From positions 186,001 to 250,000 of the forward strand of contig NZ_CP047243.1 in the NCBI RefSeq assembly GCF_009856605.1: a stretch of DNA of 64,000 bases, read 5' to 3'. Below the pieces are notes generated by a model that did not search any database, was not told where the DNA came from, and saw nothing but the letters and a program-made list of their open reading frames with translations. The translations under genes were made by a program, and so were the position numbers. Shown here one piece after another: positions 33,095-41,400 of this stretch (position 1 is the first letter of the stretch; the number at the start of each line of letters is the position of its first letter). The stretch comes from Trichormus variabilis 0441. Its GTDB lineage: Bacteria > Cyanobacteriota > Cyanobacteriia > Cyanobacteriales > Nostocaceae.

Positions 33095-33131
33095 AAACTG
33101 TCCGTATTAAGCCGCCTTAATCGGACAGTTT
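33095..33131. terminator. Strong hairpin downstream of kdpD-1
   Basis: AAACTGTCCG pairs with CGGACAGTTT, continued by ATTAAG with CTTAAT around a short CCGC loop and with one bulged base. It lies 31 bases after the end of kdpD-1 on the minus strand and also in the promoter region of the recombinase, so it insulates the two islands. Confidence 0.7.
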
Positions 33132-33161
33132 TATCACTTTGATTATTTTATAATTATCTCA

Positions 33162-34283
33162 TCATTTCTCAGTAGCGATAATGTGTAAATCAATGTTTTG
33201 ATGTCGAATTAGGTCTACTAGTCTCTGCGTAAAAGAGCCTTTAAACCATCTTTTCCATCGAGGCTGTTGGCTTTCACCAATAACAATTTGAGTAATGTGA
33301 TACCTAGCTGCAACTTGAGCAATTTCTTGAGCAATGTTGTGACTTTTAATGTGCAAAAATTCACCACCAAATTCTTTACATAATTTTTCACAAGTATCAA
33401 TATGTAAACTTTCTTTTTTAGTGAGGAATCGTTCAGGGTTAGCAACAAAAATAGTATAAAGTCGTGCATTCATGTAATTAGCAATCCTAGCTCCCCGACG
33501 GAGTAATTGCACTGAATTAGGATAGGTAGACACACAAACTAAAACTCGTTCGTGAACATTACAGTTCTGCCCTTCTAATGTAGAAGTGTTTGCTTCTTCC
33601 TCTACTGTATCCGCTACTTCTCGCAGAGCAAGTTCTCGTAAAGCAATCAAATTACGACGCTGAAAAAAGTTTTTTAGGGATTGCTCAATTTTTTCAGAAG
33701 CGTAAATTTTGCCTTCTCGCAATCGCTCTTCTAGAGTTTCTGGAGTAACATCAATAACTACAACAGCATCAGCTTCGTCAAGCAGGCGGTCGGGAATACG
33801 TTCTCTCACCACAACACCTGTAATTCTTGCTACTAAGTCGTTTAGACTCTCTAGATGTTGAATGTTAACGGTGGAGTAAACATCAATTCCTGCGGCCAAA
33901 ATAACTTCCACATCTTGATAACGTTTTTCTCGTTGAGAGCCAGGAACATTAGTATGAGCTAGTTCATCAATTAACACTAGTTGAGGAGAACGCTGTAAAA
34001 TCGCATCTGTGTCCATTTCCTCCAAAGTAACGTTTTCTCTAATGCTGACTTTTCTCTTAATTACCTCTAACCCTATAGATTTTTGGGCTGTTTCTTTGCG
34101 TCCATGAGTTTCTAAGATGCCAATCACAACATCAATACCATCTTGTTTAAGCTGATGTGCTTCTTCCAGCATCCTGTAGGTTTTGCCCACACCAGGAGCC
34201 ATACCGATGAATATTTTATGCTTTCCACGTCGGTAAGGACGAATGTAAGAGATGTCAGGAGAGATTGTAGAGCTATTGGACAT
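33162..34283 (-). CDS. kdpD: Short KdpD (KdpD domain plus universal-stress domain, no kinase)
   Basis: The 373-residue protein contains only the N-terminal cytoplasmic part of KdpD: Walker A GMAPGVGKT (about residues 27-35), VVIGILETHGRKET, a Walker B-like VLIDELAHTN, YQDVEVILAAGIDVYSTVNIQHLESLND, and then a universal-stress-like domain (ERVLVCVSTYPNSVQLLRRGARIA to the end). Membrane helices, HisKA and HATPase are absent. Truncated KdpD proteins are known from Anabaena kdp operons. It would bind ATP or cyclic-di-AMP and sense potassium stress, but it must act through another kinase. A second similar protein is encoded at 39091-40281. Confidence 0.9.
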   Translation of the reverse strand: MSNSSTISPDISYIRPYRRGKHKIFIGMAPGVGKTYRMLEEAHQLKQDGIDVVIGILETHGRKETAQKSIGLEVIKRKVSIRENVTLEEMDTDAILQRSPQLVLIDELAHTNVPGSQREKRYQDVEVILAAGIDVYSTVNIQHLESLNDLVARITGVVVRERIPDRLLDEADAVVVIDVTPETLEERLREGKIYASEKIEQSLKNFFQRRNLIALRELALREVADTVEEEANTSTLEGQNCNVHERVLVCVSTYPNSVQLLRRGARIANYMNARLYTIFVANPERFLTKKESLHIDTCEKLCKEFGGEFLHIKSHNIAQEIAQVAARYHITQIVIGESQQPRWKRWFKGSFTQRLVDLIRHQNIDLHIIATEK

Positions 34284-34575
34284 GAATAGGTGATTAAACT
34301 AGGTTTTTAACGATTTATTGCACAAAGAGTAGAGTATTTCGTTCATTTTTAGGAAAGTGACTCTAGTTTCGCCAAAAATACCTAAAGAATCTCCTATAAG
34401 TATATTGGTCAGCAATTATTTTAAACTGCTGAGGAGCTAATTACGCTATTGATGGAGTTGGTAGACAAAATAATATTCTATAGGAAAGTTTACTTTTGCT
34501 CGTGCATATTTTTACAGATTTCTCAATTTTACAACACGGGCTGAAGCTGAAAAGCATTTTTTTACTCTTAAATAG

Positions 34576-36135
34576 TCATTCATTGATTTCAAGTAAACTA
34601 GAAATCGCAACAACTAGCTCATCAGGCTCTACAGGTTTAGCAAGGTATTTTTGAAAACCAACCGCCAGAGCTTGTTGCTGGTATTCTTTGGCAGCATAAG
34701 CTGTAAGGGCGATCGCTGGAATTTCTCTATTATGCTGTTGTTCCAACTGTCTCACTCTAGTCAATAGGGTATACCCATCTTCTTGAGGCAGACCAATATC
34801 AAATACAAACAGGTCAAATTGAGAATTACAAACAGCTACCATTGCTTCCTGTGCTGAAGCGGCAGTAATAACCTCAGAGCCTTCCTGCTCTAAAATAGAA
34901 ATTAGTAAATCTCTAGTATCTACTTCGTCGTCAACTACTAATATTCGTAAATCTGTAAGGCACAGCTTATTATTCCGTACTTGACAATCATCTTGAATGT
35001 TATTTGAGTCAATATACGTAACTTCAGTTAAGTAATTAGTTTCTAGGAATTGTTTTGACATCAATGGTAACTTAACTGTGAAGGTAGCACCATACCCTTC
35101 GCCTAAACTGGTTGCCTCAATCGTTCCTCCATGCAGTTCTGTAAGCTGGCGAGCGATCGCTAATCCTAATCCTAAGCCTCTGTAAGACCGGGTTGTTGAA
35201 CTATCTGCCTGACTAAAGCGGTCAAAAACAAATGGCAGAAATTCGGCATTAATTCCAATTCCTGTATCTTTAACTGTAATTACCGCATCTATATTTACTT
35301 GCTTGACTTGTAACAAAATATAACCGTGTTCAGGAGTAAACTTGACTGCATTCAACAACAAATTCCCAAAAATTTGTTGTAATCGTGTTTCATCTCCTAA
35401 GACTTGTCCGTCGAGGGGAGCTAACTTAGCTTCTAAATGAATCGCTTTTGTGGCGATCGCCGGATTTACAGATGCAATTACTGTGTTAATAATTGCCACC
35501 AAATCAACAGGGGCAACCTGAAGAGAAAATTTACCTGTAATAATCCCAGAGATATCTAAAATATCTTCAACAATTCGCGCTTGGGTTTTGGCGTTGCGAA
35601 CAATAGTTTCCAAAGCACGCTTTGTTGTGCTGCTATTTGGCGTTTGTTTGAGAAGGATTTGCGCCCAACCCAAAATAGCATTAAGCGGTGTTCGCAATTC
35701 GTGGGATAGTGTGACTAAAAACTCATCTTTTAATCGATTTGCTGCCTCGGCATTAGCGCGAGTCTCTGCTTGCTCTATCGCTAACCGTACAGCTGTTGCT
35801 AAACGAGAAGAAGATTTGGGTGACTTAAGTACGTAGTCATCCAACCCAGACTTCATCGCCTCAACTGCTATTTCCTGACTACCGCTACTGGTGAACATCA
35901 CAACTGGGCAATTAGGATAGTGCTGCTTGATAGTTCTCAGAATAGAGATGCCATCAATCCAGCTTATTTGATAGTCGGTAACTACTACATCAAAAACACC
36001 ATTTTCTAGTGCCTGTGCTAATTCCTGTGGATTTTTAATTTCTGCGATCTGTAAATCAGCAAATTCTTTCTTCAGGGAGCAAATCGCCAAAAGGCGATCG
36101 TTTATATTGTCATCAATTAACAAAACATTTAACAT
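34576..36135 (-). CDS. Hybrid histidine kinase (REC-HisKA-HATPase-REC)
   Basis: The 519-residue soluble protein begins with a receiver domain (DD at 8-9, phospho-acceptor D54 in VVTDYQIS), followed by HisKA with H145 in SHELRTPLNAILGWAQIL, an HATPase with NLLLNAVKFTPEHG, DTGIGI and GLGLGLAIARQL, and a final receiver with VVDDEVDTRDLL and FDIGLPQEDGY. It has no sensor or membrane domain, so the first receiver probably takes phosphate from another kinase. It lies 290 bases from kdpD-1 on the same strand. A link to potassium signalling is suggested by location only. Confidence 0.92.
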   Translation of the reverse strand: MLNVLLIDDNINDRLLAICSLKKEFADLQIAEIKNPQELAQALENGVFDVVVTDYQISWIDGISILRTIKQHYPNCPVVMFTSSGSQEIAVEAMKSGLDDYVLKSPKSSSRLATAVRLAIEQAETRANAEAANRLKDEFLVTLSHELRTPLNAILGWAQILLKQTPNSSTTKRALETIVRNAKTQARIVEDILDISGIITGKFSLQVAPVDLVAIINTVIASVNPAIATKAIHLEAKLAPLDGQVLGDETRLQQIFGNLLLNAVKFTPEHGYILLQVKQVNIDAVITVKDTGIGINAEFLPFVFDRFSQADSSTTRSYRGLGLGLAIARQLTELHGGTIEATSLGEGYGATFTVKLPLMSKQFLETNYLTEVTYIDSNNIQDDCQVRNNKLCLTDLRILVVDDEVDTRDLLISILEQEGSEVITAASAQEAMVAVCNSQFDLFVFDIGLPQEDGYTLLTRVRQLEQQHNREIPAIALTAYAAKEYQQQALAVGFQKYLAKPVEPDELVVAISSLLEINE

Positions 36136-36271
36136 ATAGGACTGCTATTGATTTTTGAAAAAATCCGTACACCTCTAAATTCCTTCTTTTCTGTTCCGTG
36201 CGTACACAAATAATTTCAGGAATTAAAGCGGATTCCTATATAAGTTAAATTTAGGTATTAAATACCTGAGT

Positions 36272-36817
36272 TTATTTTAATAGCCCAGTTTTTTGAGGGG
36301 GCATATTGTTGCAATCTCCTGACATCATTGTGCCACCAGGTAGCATTGTTCTGCACAGATTCACAGAATGGCTATTTTGAAGATTCTGGCTTAAAGATGC
36401 TTTGATAAGATTTGCATAGCTGAAATTACTATTTCTCAATCCTGCCATTTTTAGGTTAGAGCCTTCCAAATTTGCTCCTTGTAAATTTGCATTAACTAGC
36501 AAGCTAAAACTCAAGTTTGCTCCAGTCAAATCGGCTCCTTGTAAATTTACATTTCGCAAATCTGCCCACTGTAAATTTGCATACCGAAGATTGGCATTTT
36601 TCAGATTAGCTCCCTGAAGGTTTGTTGAGCGCAAATCAACTGCTTGTAAGTTTCCTCCTGACAAATTTATTCCCGATAAGTTACAGCTAAAGCATCGCCT
36701 TGTTTCTTGAAGCTGTTTAATCGCATTTTGACGGAAAAAATCATTGACCTGACTAATCAAACTAGGAGTTAAGAGCAATGTTAAAGGAATAAGAGGACGT
36801 ATAAAGTAAATCATCAT
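36272..36817 (-). CDS. Pentapeptide-repeat protein
   Basis: The 181-residue product is taken from the ATG at 36817; an in-frame TTG three codons earlier is less likely. A hydrophobic N-terminal helix (IYFIRPLIPLTLLLTPSLISQ) may anchor it or act as a signal. Residues about 45-145 are pentapeptide repeats of A(N/D)Lxx form (LSGINLSGGNLQAVDL, ANLKNANLRYANLQ, ADLTGANLSF), which fold as a right-handed beta-helix. The tail has cysteines in NLCRTMLPGG and GDCNN. Such proteins are very common in cyanobacteria; a specific role cannot be given. Confidence 0.85.
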   Translation of the reverse strand: MMIYFIRPLIPLTLLLTPSLISQVNDFFRQNAIKQLQETRRCFSCNLSGINLSGGNLQAVDLRSTNLQGANLKNANLRYANLQWADLRNVNLQGADLTGANLSFSLLVNANLQGANLEGSNLKMAGLRNSNFSYANLIKASLSQNLQNSHSVNLCRTMLPGGTMMSGDCNNMPPQKTGLLK

Positions 36818-36876
36818 CCGAACCAAGTTCTAGATTGAGAATTTAGATGTTCCTAAAATTTTGTAGTTAAGGCATT

Positions 36877-37251
36877 CTACCGAGGCTGGTATTCCGAGCA
36901 ATTGATTGCTTGTTTGGTAAGAACAATCGAGGGACTTACGGCACATTTTAAATAGTTATTTTCATGAAAAAATTTGCATTTTTTACAGGGACATTGATTT
37001 AAATGCTCAATGTTTAATAAACTATTTTTATTTTCTGCGCTCTTCAGGAAACTTGAAATAATAGATAAGTAAATTGCACAAACTGCCATAAAGCAAATAG
37101 GAGCTAAAAATACTATAGCAACAGGTATATCTCCATCCTTGTTTTTTGCCTCATTATGTGTTGCTGCTATTGGTTGAGTTACCATCAATGTGGATTGATT
37201 TATACTTGTTTCTGTGGAGGCATAAAATTGTGGTATTTCCGAAAACTGCAT
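36877..37251 (-). CDS. Unknown single-span membrane protein with Cys-rich tail
   Basis: The 124-residue protein has one membrane span at about residues 43-68 (VAIVFLAPICFMAVCAIYLSII) and a C-terminal segment with seven cysteines, including CPCKKCKFF, LKCAVSP and INCSEYQP. The tail pattern, a likely metal-binding knot, is seen in other small cyanobacterial proteins. It lies 15 bases after the end of the next gene upstream on the same strand, so it is probably co-transcribed with the TrkA_C gene. No function is known to me. Confidence 0.68.
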   Translation of the reverse strand: MQFSEIPQFYASTETSINQSTLMVTQPIAATHNEAKNKDGDIPVAIVFLAPICFMAVCAIYLSIISSFLKSAENKNSLLNIEHLNQCPCKKCKFFHENNYLKCAVSPSIVLTKQAINCSEYQPR

Positions 37252-37266
37252 ATCGAAATTCTCTAT

Positions 37267-37812
37267 TTACCAAGGAGATAAATGCTGTTTAATAGGTTTC
37301 CATCCCACCTTTTGAAACAAATTTGCCATTGAAAATAAATTAGAAGACTTAACTAACTGCTGTTTATCTTCTGGTAATATTGGGATGTCTTCTACACCAA
37401 TACTTTTGCTCTTCCAAGGTGAGGTAACAACTTCAATCTTATGAATCTGTACTAGCCCACAATATTTAAAGATAGTAGTACCCCAAGGGCCAGGTTGTTC
37501 CTTCATTTGAGTGACTAAAAGTGTAGAAACTCCTGCTGCTAACCAATCTGCTTGTAATATAGGTGGAGCTTCGACAATCACAATTGATTCGGCAGGAATT
37601 GTATGCTTGGCTTGAATTTTTTGTCCACCTATAAAAAGGGTTTCATTAAAAGATATGAGATTGTTTTGAGCCTGAATACCGTTGATATCACCTCTAATCT
37701 GGGTTGTAATCAGAGCGCCTAAGTCTTTAATCATCTCCGGATCTGGTGCATGATCTGACAAAAAGTAAATATCCATATCTAAAAAATGTGCAGAACTACA
37801 ATTATTTAACAT
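37267..37812 (-). CDS. Unknown protein following a TrkA_C gene
   Basis: Starting at the ATG at 37812 gives 181 residues; the frame is open to a TTG at 37872, which would overlap the upstream gene, and an ATG at 37776 is another option. Visible sequence includes MDIYFLSDHAPDPEMIKDLGALITTQIRG (in pieces), an Ile/Val-rich beta region with ESIVIVEAPPILQADWLAAGVSTLLVTQM, and a polar C-terminus. The middle resembles a small sandwich-like or NTF-like fold, but I recognise no family. It lies directly after the TrkA_C gene and before the Cys-rich membrane protein gene, forming a three-gene unit. Confidence 0.62.
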   Translation of the reverse strand: MLNNCSSAHFLDMDIYFLSDHAPDPEMIKDLGALITTQIRGDINGIQAQNNLISFNETLFIGGQKIQAKHTIPAESIVIVEAPPILQADWLAAGVSTLLVTQMKEQPGPWGTTIFKYCGLVQIHKIEVVTSPWKSKSIGVEDIPILPEDKQQLVKSSNLFSMANLFQKVGWKPIKQHLSPW

Positions 37813-37817
37813 ACTTG

Positions 37818-38147
37818 CTATCGCCGAAATAAAGAAGGTTGAGTAGGTATTGGTCGAGCTTCTAGTAAGCAAGCATTAAGTGAATAATAAACAGAATGGA
37901 TTTTTTTTAAAGTGACTTTTAGGGCTGGAACCATCATGGGATGTATAGCTATCGCCAAGATGTAATCTCCAGAATAAATTTCAGGGTTTTCTTGTGCAGG
38001 AATGACCTGTTCTTTTCTTAATATCCCTAAAAAACTACACTTTTCAGGTAACTGAATTTCGTTTAAAGGAATGCCACAGTAAATACTATTGGGTTGGATT
38101 AAAACACCAAATAGGCTTGGTTCAACTACACTTTGATGGTTAAACAC
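37818..38147 (-). CDS. Stand-alone TrkA_C (RCK_C) domain protein
   Basis: The 109-residue protein starts at GTG (38147), since a stop lies just upstream and no ATG is available. The sequence fits a TrkA_C domain: LFGVLIQPNSIYCGIPLNEIQLPEKCSFLGILRKEQ (read in pieces), then ENPEIYSGDYILAIAIHPMMVPALK. These domains bind c-di-AMP or other ligands and regulate potassium channels and transporters. Here the domain has no RCK_N or channel attached, so it may act as a free ligand-binding subunit. The promoter side carries GTTTA-N9-TAAAC like that of kdpA. Confidence 0.7.
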   Translation of the reverse strand: MFNHQSVVEPSLFGVLIQPNSIYCGIPLNEIQLPEKCSFLGILRKEQVIPAQENPEIYSGDYILAIAIHPMMVPALKVTLKKIHSVYYSLNACLLEARPIPTQPSLFRR

Positions 38148-38694
38148 AAAACATTTTTTATTTGACTATAGTGTTATTGTGCATCATTTTATGTAGAAAA
38201 ATATGCGTAACTAGATATATTTTTAAAAAATTAAACGCTAAATAAAAAATAAACATCTGTTTATTTTCTATCTAAACAGTCTATATTTAGAAATATAAAT
38301 TTGATATATCAACTACTAAACAGTTTGAATATAAAAGTAAAAATAACAAAACTGTATTTTGCCATTATGCGTCATTTGGAAATATTACTCATACCAAGTT
38401 TCAGCCAAAGCATACTAACTTGGACTGGAAGTGGGGGAATGGAAATATTACGTTTGAGCGCGATTTAGAATTAGACAAGGTTTTAGAAAAAACTAATTTT
38501 TATTTAAAAATTAGAAGTAGGCAGACCAAATTCATTACTTTTAGCCTTACCATTTGAACTCTTCTAATTTTTCTAGCTCTAAACCATTGTGTCTAAATTT
38601 CAAAATGCTGTGTCAAATAACTTAGTATTTAAACTAGTGGTAATCGTATTGTTAAGACATGGTGTAGTATGTATATCTTAAACCCTTACTAAAG
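38148..38694. other. A/T-rich divergent region TrkA_C gene / ynfA with kdp-like motif
   Basis: About 550 bases without a gene. The part 38230-38330 carries GTTTA/TAAAC boxes resembling those upstream of kdpA. A perfect palindrome CTAATTTTT..AAAAATTAG lies at 38493-38514. Nothing else was recognised. Confidence 0.5.
38259..38277. promoter_or_regulatory. GTTTA-N9-TAAAC motif upstream of the TrkA_C gene
   Basis: The site reads GTTTA-TTTTCTATC-TAAAC, an inverted repeat flanked by CT/AG. Related boxes occur at 38232-38240 (TAAACGCTAA) and 38316-38327 (CTAAACAGTTTG). It lies 112 bases upstream of the GTG at 38147. The same arrangement appears at 51855-51872 upstream of kdpA. Confidence 0.5.
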
Positions 38695-39018
38695 ATGCAA
38701 ACACTTGTCTTCTTTTTAATTGCTGCTCTGGGAGAAATTTTCGGTTGCTACACCTTCTGGGTATGGTTAAGACTGGGAAAGAGCATCTTATGGATTGTTC
38801 CAGGAGTCTTAGCTCTGATCGTTTTTGCTTTTGCTCTCACCAAAGTTAACGCTTCAAATGCCGGAAGAGTATACGCTGCTTACGGAGGTGTTTACATTCT
38901 TTCATCTGTTGTTTGGTTGTGGTTGGCTGAAGGTGTCAAACCAGATAAGTGGGACTTACTTGGCGTTACAATCTGCTTACTTGGAACGGTTGTAATTTTG
39001 TTCAGTCACTATCGTTAG
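38695..39018 (+). CDS. YnfA/UPF0060-family small membrane protein
   Basis: The 107-residue protein has four membrane helices in the pattern of the UPF0060 (YnfA) family, which resembles small multidrug-resistance exporters: [48 protein letters not shown] and a C-terminal [15 protein letters not shown]. The conserved charged residue E14 in the first helix fits the family. It is the only plus-strand gene in the potassium island and stands alone. A role in cation or drug export is a family-level guess. Confidence 0.88.
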
Positions 39019-39090
39019 TAACTTTAAATCACCGAAACTAACGTGTAACACCATTTAGCCTAGTTCTTTCAGTTATGCTACAGGTTACTG

Positions 39091-40281
39091 TTAAATTGAG
39101 ATTAGATGAAAGTCGATTTGGGAAAACGATGTCCGATCGCAAATCGCTTGTTTACTATTGGAGTTGTGGATTGCAGCATTGGGTAGTCGGTGAGCTAATA
39201 TATGCATCAGTTGGCTAATCAAAGATCCTCTAAAAATTTTCTGCCAGCGACTGTGACAAGATTGACCCAAAACTATTTGTGTAATTCTGTAAAAATCTGC
39301 AACCTGAGCAATTTTTTCGGCAACGTTATGACTGGATTCTTGCACGAACTCACCATTAAACTTTTGACAAAGATTTTTACAGCTTTGAATATGAAGTTCT
39401 TCTTCTTTTGTTAAAAAATGCTGGGGATCGCTAACAAATAAAACATAAAGTGGAGCCTTCATACAATCGGCCATTTTGGCTCCTTTATCAATTAGTTGCA
39501 GGGAGTGTGGCTGGGTGGAAACACAAACTAGTATGCGTTCGTGTACGCAGCAAGCTTGTGCAAGTGAAGTATAACCTGCTTCTTTGATTGCTTTTTGCTC
39601 AATCTTATCAGCTAGTTCTCGCAGTACCAGTTCTCGTAATAGTACCAAATTACGATGCTGGAATAATTGTTGCAGCGATCGCTCAATTTTATCCAGTGGA
39701 TAAATCTTTCCATCCAATAATCTTTCTTCTAAGGTTTCAGGTGTGACATCTACTACCACCACTTCGTTGGCGACTTCTAATAAATAATCAGGAATACACT
39801 CTTGCTCAACAATTCCCGTCATTTGGGTAACTAGATTGCTGAATTTTTCCAAGTGTTGAATGTTAACTGTAGAGTAAACATCTATACCTGCTTTCACTAT
39901 TGCTTCCACATCTTGGTAGCGTCTGTCTCGACCAGATTCAGGGATGTTGGTGTGCGCTAGTTCATCAATTAGAACTAGCTGAGGTTGACGCGCAAGGATG
40001 GCATCTGTATCCATTTGAGTGAGTATTAATTCACCCTGTTGTACAATTTTGCGAGGAATTATCTCCAAGCCAATAGCTTTGGCAGCTATATCTATGCGCC
40101 CGTGAGTTTCCAAGTAGCCGATAACTACATCTTTACCTTGTTGTTTGAGTCGGTTGGCTTCATCCAACATCCTATAGGTTTTGCCCACACCAGGAGCCAT
40201 ACCAAGAAGGATTTTATGTTTGCCATAACGGGAAGGATGAGTATAGGTACTATTGGCTGAAATCGGCAAGGGGTTAGACAT
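39091..40281 (-). CDS. kdpD: Short KdpD, second copy
   Basis: I place the start at the ATG at 40281 (MSNPLPISANS), which aligns with the start of the other copy; the frame extends to 40326 without a good signal. The 396-residue product has Walker A GMAPGVGKT, VVIGYLETHGRIDI, VLIDELAHTN, YSTVNIQHLE and a universal-stress domain. As in copy 1 there is no kinase part. Near the C-terminus about 23 residues (LPNAAIHNSNSKQ and what follows) are inserted before IDFHLISI, where copy 1 has only IDLHIIATEK. The two proteins share most motifs but differ widely elsewhere. Confidence 0.9.
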   Translation of the reverse strand: MSNPLPISANSTYTHPSRYGKHKILLGMAPGVGKTYRMLDEANRLKQQGKDVVIGYLETHGRIDIAAKAIGLEIIPRKIVQQGELILTQMDTDAILARQPQLVLIDELAHTNIPESGRDRRYQDVEAIVKAGIDVYSTVNIQHLEKFSNLVTQMTGIVEQECIPDYLLEVANEVVVVDVTPETLEERLLDGKIYPLDKIERSLQQLFQHRNLVLLRELVLRELADKIEQKAIKEAGYTSLAQACCVHERILVCVSTQPHSLQLIDKGAKMADCMKAPLYVLFVSDPQHFLTKEEELHIQSCKNLCQKFNGEFVQESSHNVAEKIAQVADFYRITQIVLGQSCHSRWQKIFRGSLISQLMHILAHRLPNAAIHNSNSKQAICDRTSFSQIDFHLISI

Positions 40282-40424
40282 GATTGCAGTATCAACGTCA
40301 ATAAAATAAATCTTACTCCTATTCAATGTTTAAAACTTTCTTAAAAATTTTTAATTGTTGTACTTTTAATGTATCTAATTTGAAGCGATCGCTCTGAGTA
40401 ACTACACTACACTGCAAAAACTTA

Positions 40425-40694
40425 TTACAATCCACCAGAATGCTGATTCAACTCTGTACTAATCCCTAATTCCTTCTTACTGAGTTCTAATTGTTTCCAA
40501 AGTGTCTCAATGCGTTCGTAGGCAACTTCAGAAGAGAGTTTTCCGCCTGTTTGTAAATTGACGATGTAGCTAATTTTTTGAGCAAATTCTTGAAGATTGG
40601 CATTAAATACCAAATTTTCTGGTTTGACTGAACCGTAGTAGCGACTGCGAGGGTAGAGAAAGCTTTCTTTGTTTCCGTCATTGAGCTTTTGCAT
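40425..40694 (-). CDS. DUF7219-like small cyanobacterial protein
   Basis: The 89-residue protein contains FLYPRSRYYGSVKPENLVFNANLQEFAQKISYI followed by a charged helical segment ending in LWKQLELSKKELG, the pattern of a short soluble family confined to cyanobacteria that I recall as DUF7219. No function is known. It lies 143 bases upstream of kdpD-2 on the same strand. The family name is from memory and should be taken as probable only. Confidence 0.7.
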   Translation of the reverse strand: MQKLNDGNKESFLYPRSRYYGSVKPENLVFNANLQEFAQKISYIVNLQTGGKLSSEVAYERIETLWKQLELSKKELGISTELNQHSGGL

Positions 40695-41209
40695 AACTGA
40701 GTCTTCCTAGCGTAAATAATCAAATACAAGTTACATAACAATCGACGTAAATAAAGTTTCCAACTTTTACACAAGCACTTCTGTATTATCTCCATTTGCC
40801 TATTTATGATTAAGCTATTGTAAGTTTTGGCTAACAATAGTGTAATCTACTGCTCTAATAAAATTGAAAAGCAAAGCTGAGAAGCAACCATTAAAACTAC
40901 TATTTTTTTTAATTTAGTTTCAGGTTATGGGAATTATTAGGTGTAGATATTGAGTTATATAAATTGCTGAAATCATAACTTTTTAATATCCACAAACTCA
41001 TACCACTAATAAAAAATATTGGAATTAGGATGGATAAAATAAGAGATTGAGTTTCTTTTATTTTAGGCATTGCTAAAACCTGAATGTGATGATAATAACA
41101 ATTGAAGTTGTTGGTATTTTCATCTGGCTACAGCACAGTTGCTTGTAATTGAATGAAACTTACACTACTTGCACTATCAAACTGCTGATTTTTGTGATGG
41201 AGGTCAGAA

Positions 41210-41260
41210 ATGTTGGAAAATTTCTTTATGATGTCGCAAATACTTTCAGATTCTCCTTGA
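41210..41260 (+). CDS. Candidate 16-residue peptide gene
   Basis: GGAGGT (41199-41204) lies six bases before an ATG that encodes MLENFFMMSQILSDSP and a TGA. The stop touches a GC-containing hairpin with a T-run. This is the layout of a complete minimal gene: ribosome binding site, short frame and terminator within 95 bases. The peptide is hydrophobic at its centre and fits no family that I know. It could also be a small RNA with a chance frame. It faces the glycosyltransferase-like gene. Confidence 0.4.
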   Translation: MLENFFMMSQILSDSP

Positions 41261-41291
41261 AAAGAGGGAATTTGATTCTTCCCTCTTTTTT
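41260..41291 (+). terminator. Intrinsic terminator
   Basis: AAAAGAGGGAA pairs with TTCCCTCTTTT across an 8-base loop and is followed by T residues (TTTTTT at the 3' side). It suits rightward termination of the tiny gene and could also stop leftward transcription from the gene at 41401-42861. Confidence 0.78.
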
Positions 41292-41400
41292 AAGAATGAC
41301 CAGGGGGAATCAGTCAGTATCTCAAATCATAGCCAGCAACTTTGCAAACAACCTCTCATCTATGGATAAAATCGAGCTTAATTACCTTCGCACTATAGAT

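Larger units (their letters stand above)
40695..41400. other. Intergenic region with a candidate tiny gene and terminator
   Basis: About 700 A/T-rich bases. The supported content is a 16-codon frame with a strong ribosome binding site (41199-41260) and a hairpin terminator immediately after it (41260-41291). The longer TTG-started frame at 41149-41439 ignores both signals and is rejected. Nothing was seen in 40700-41150. Confidence 0.5.
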
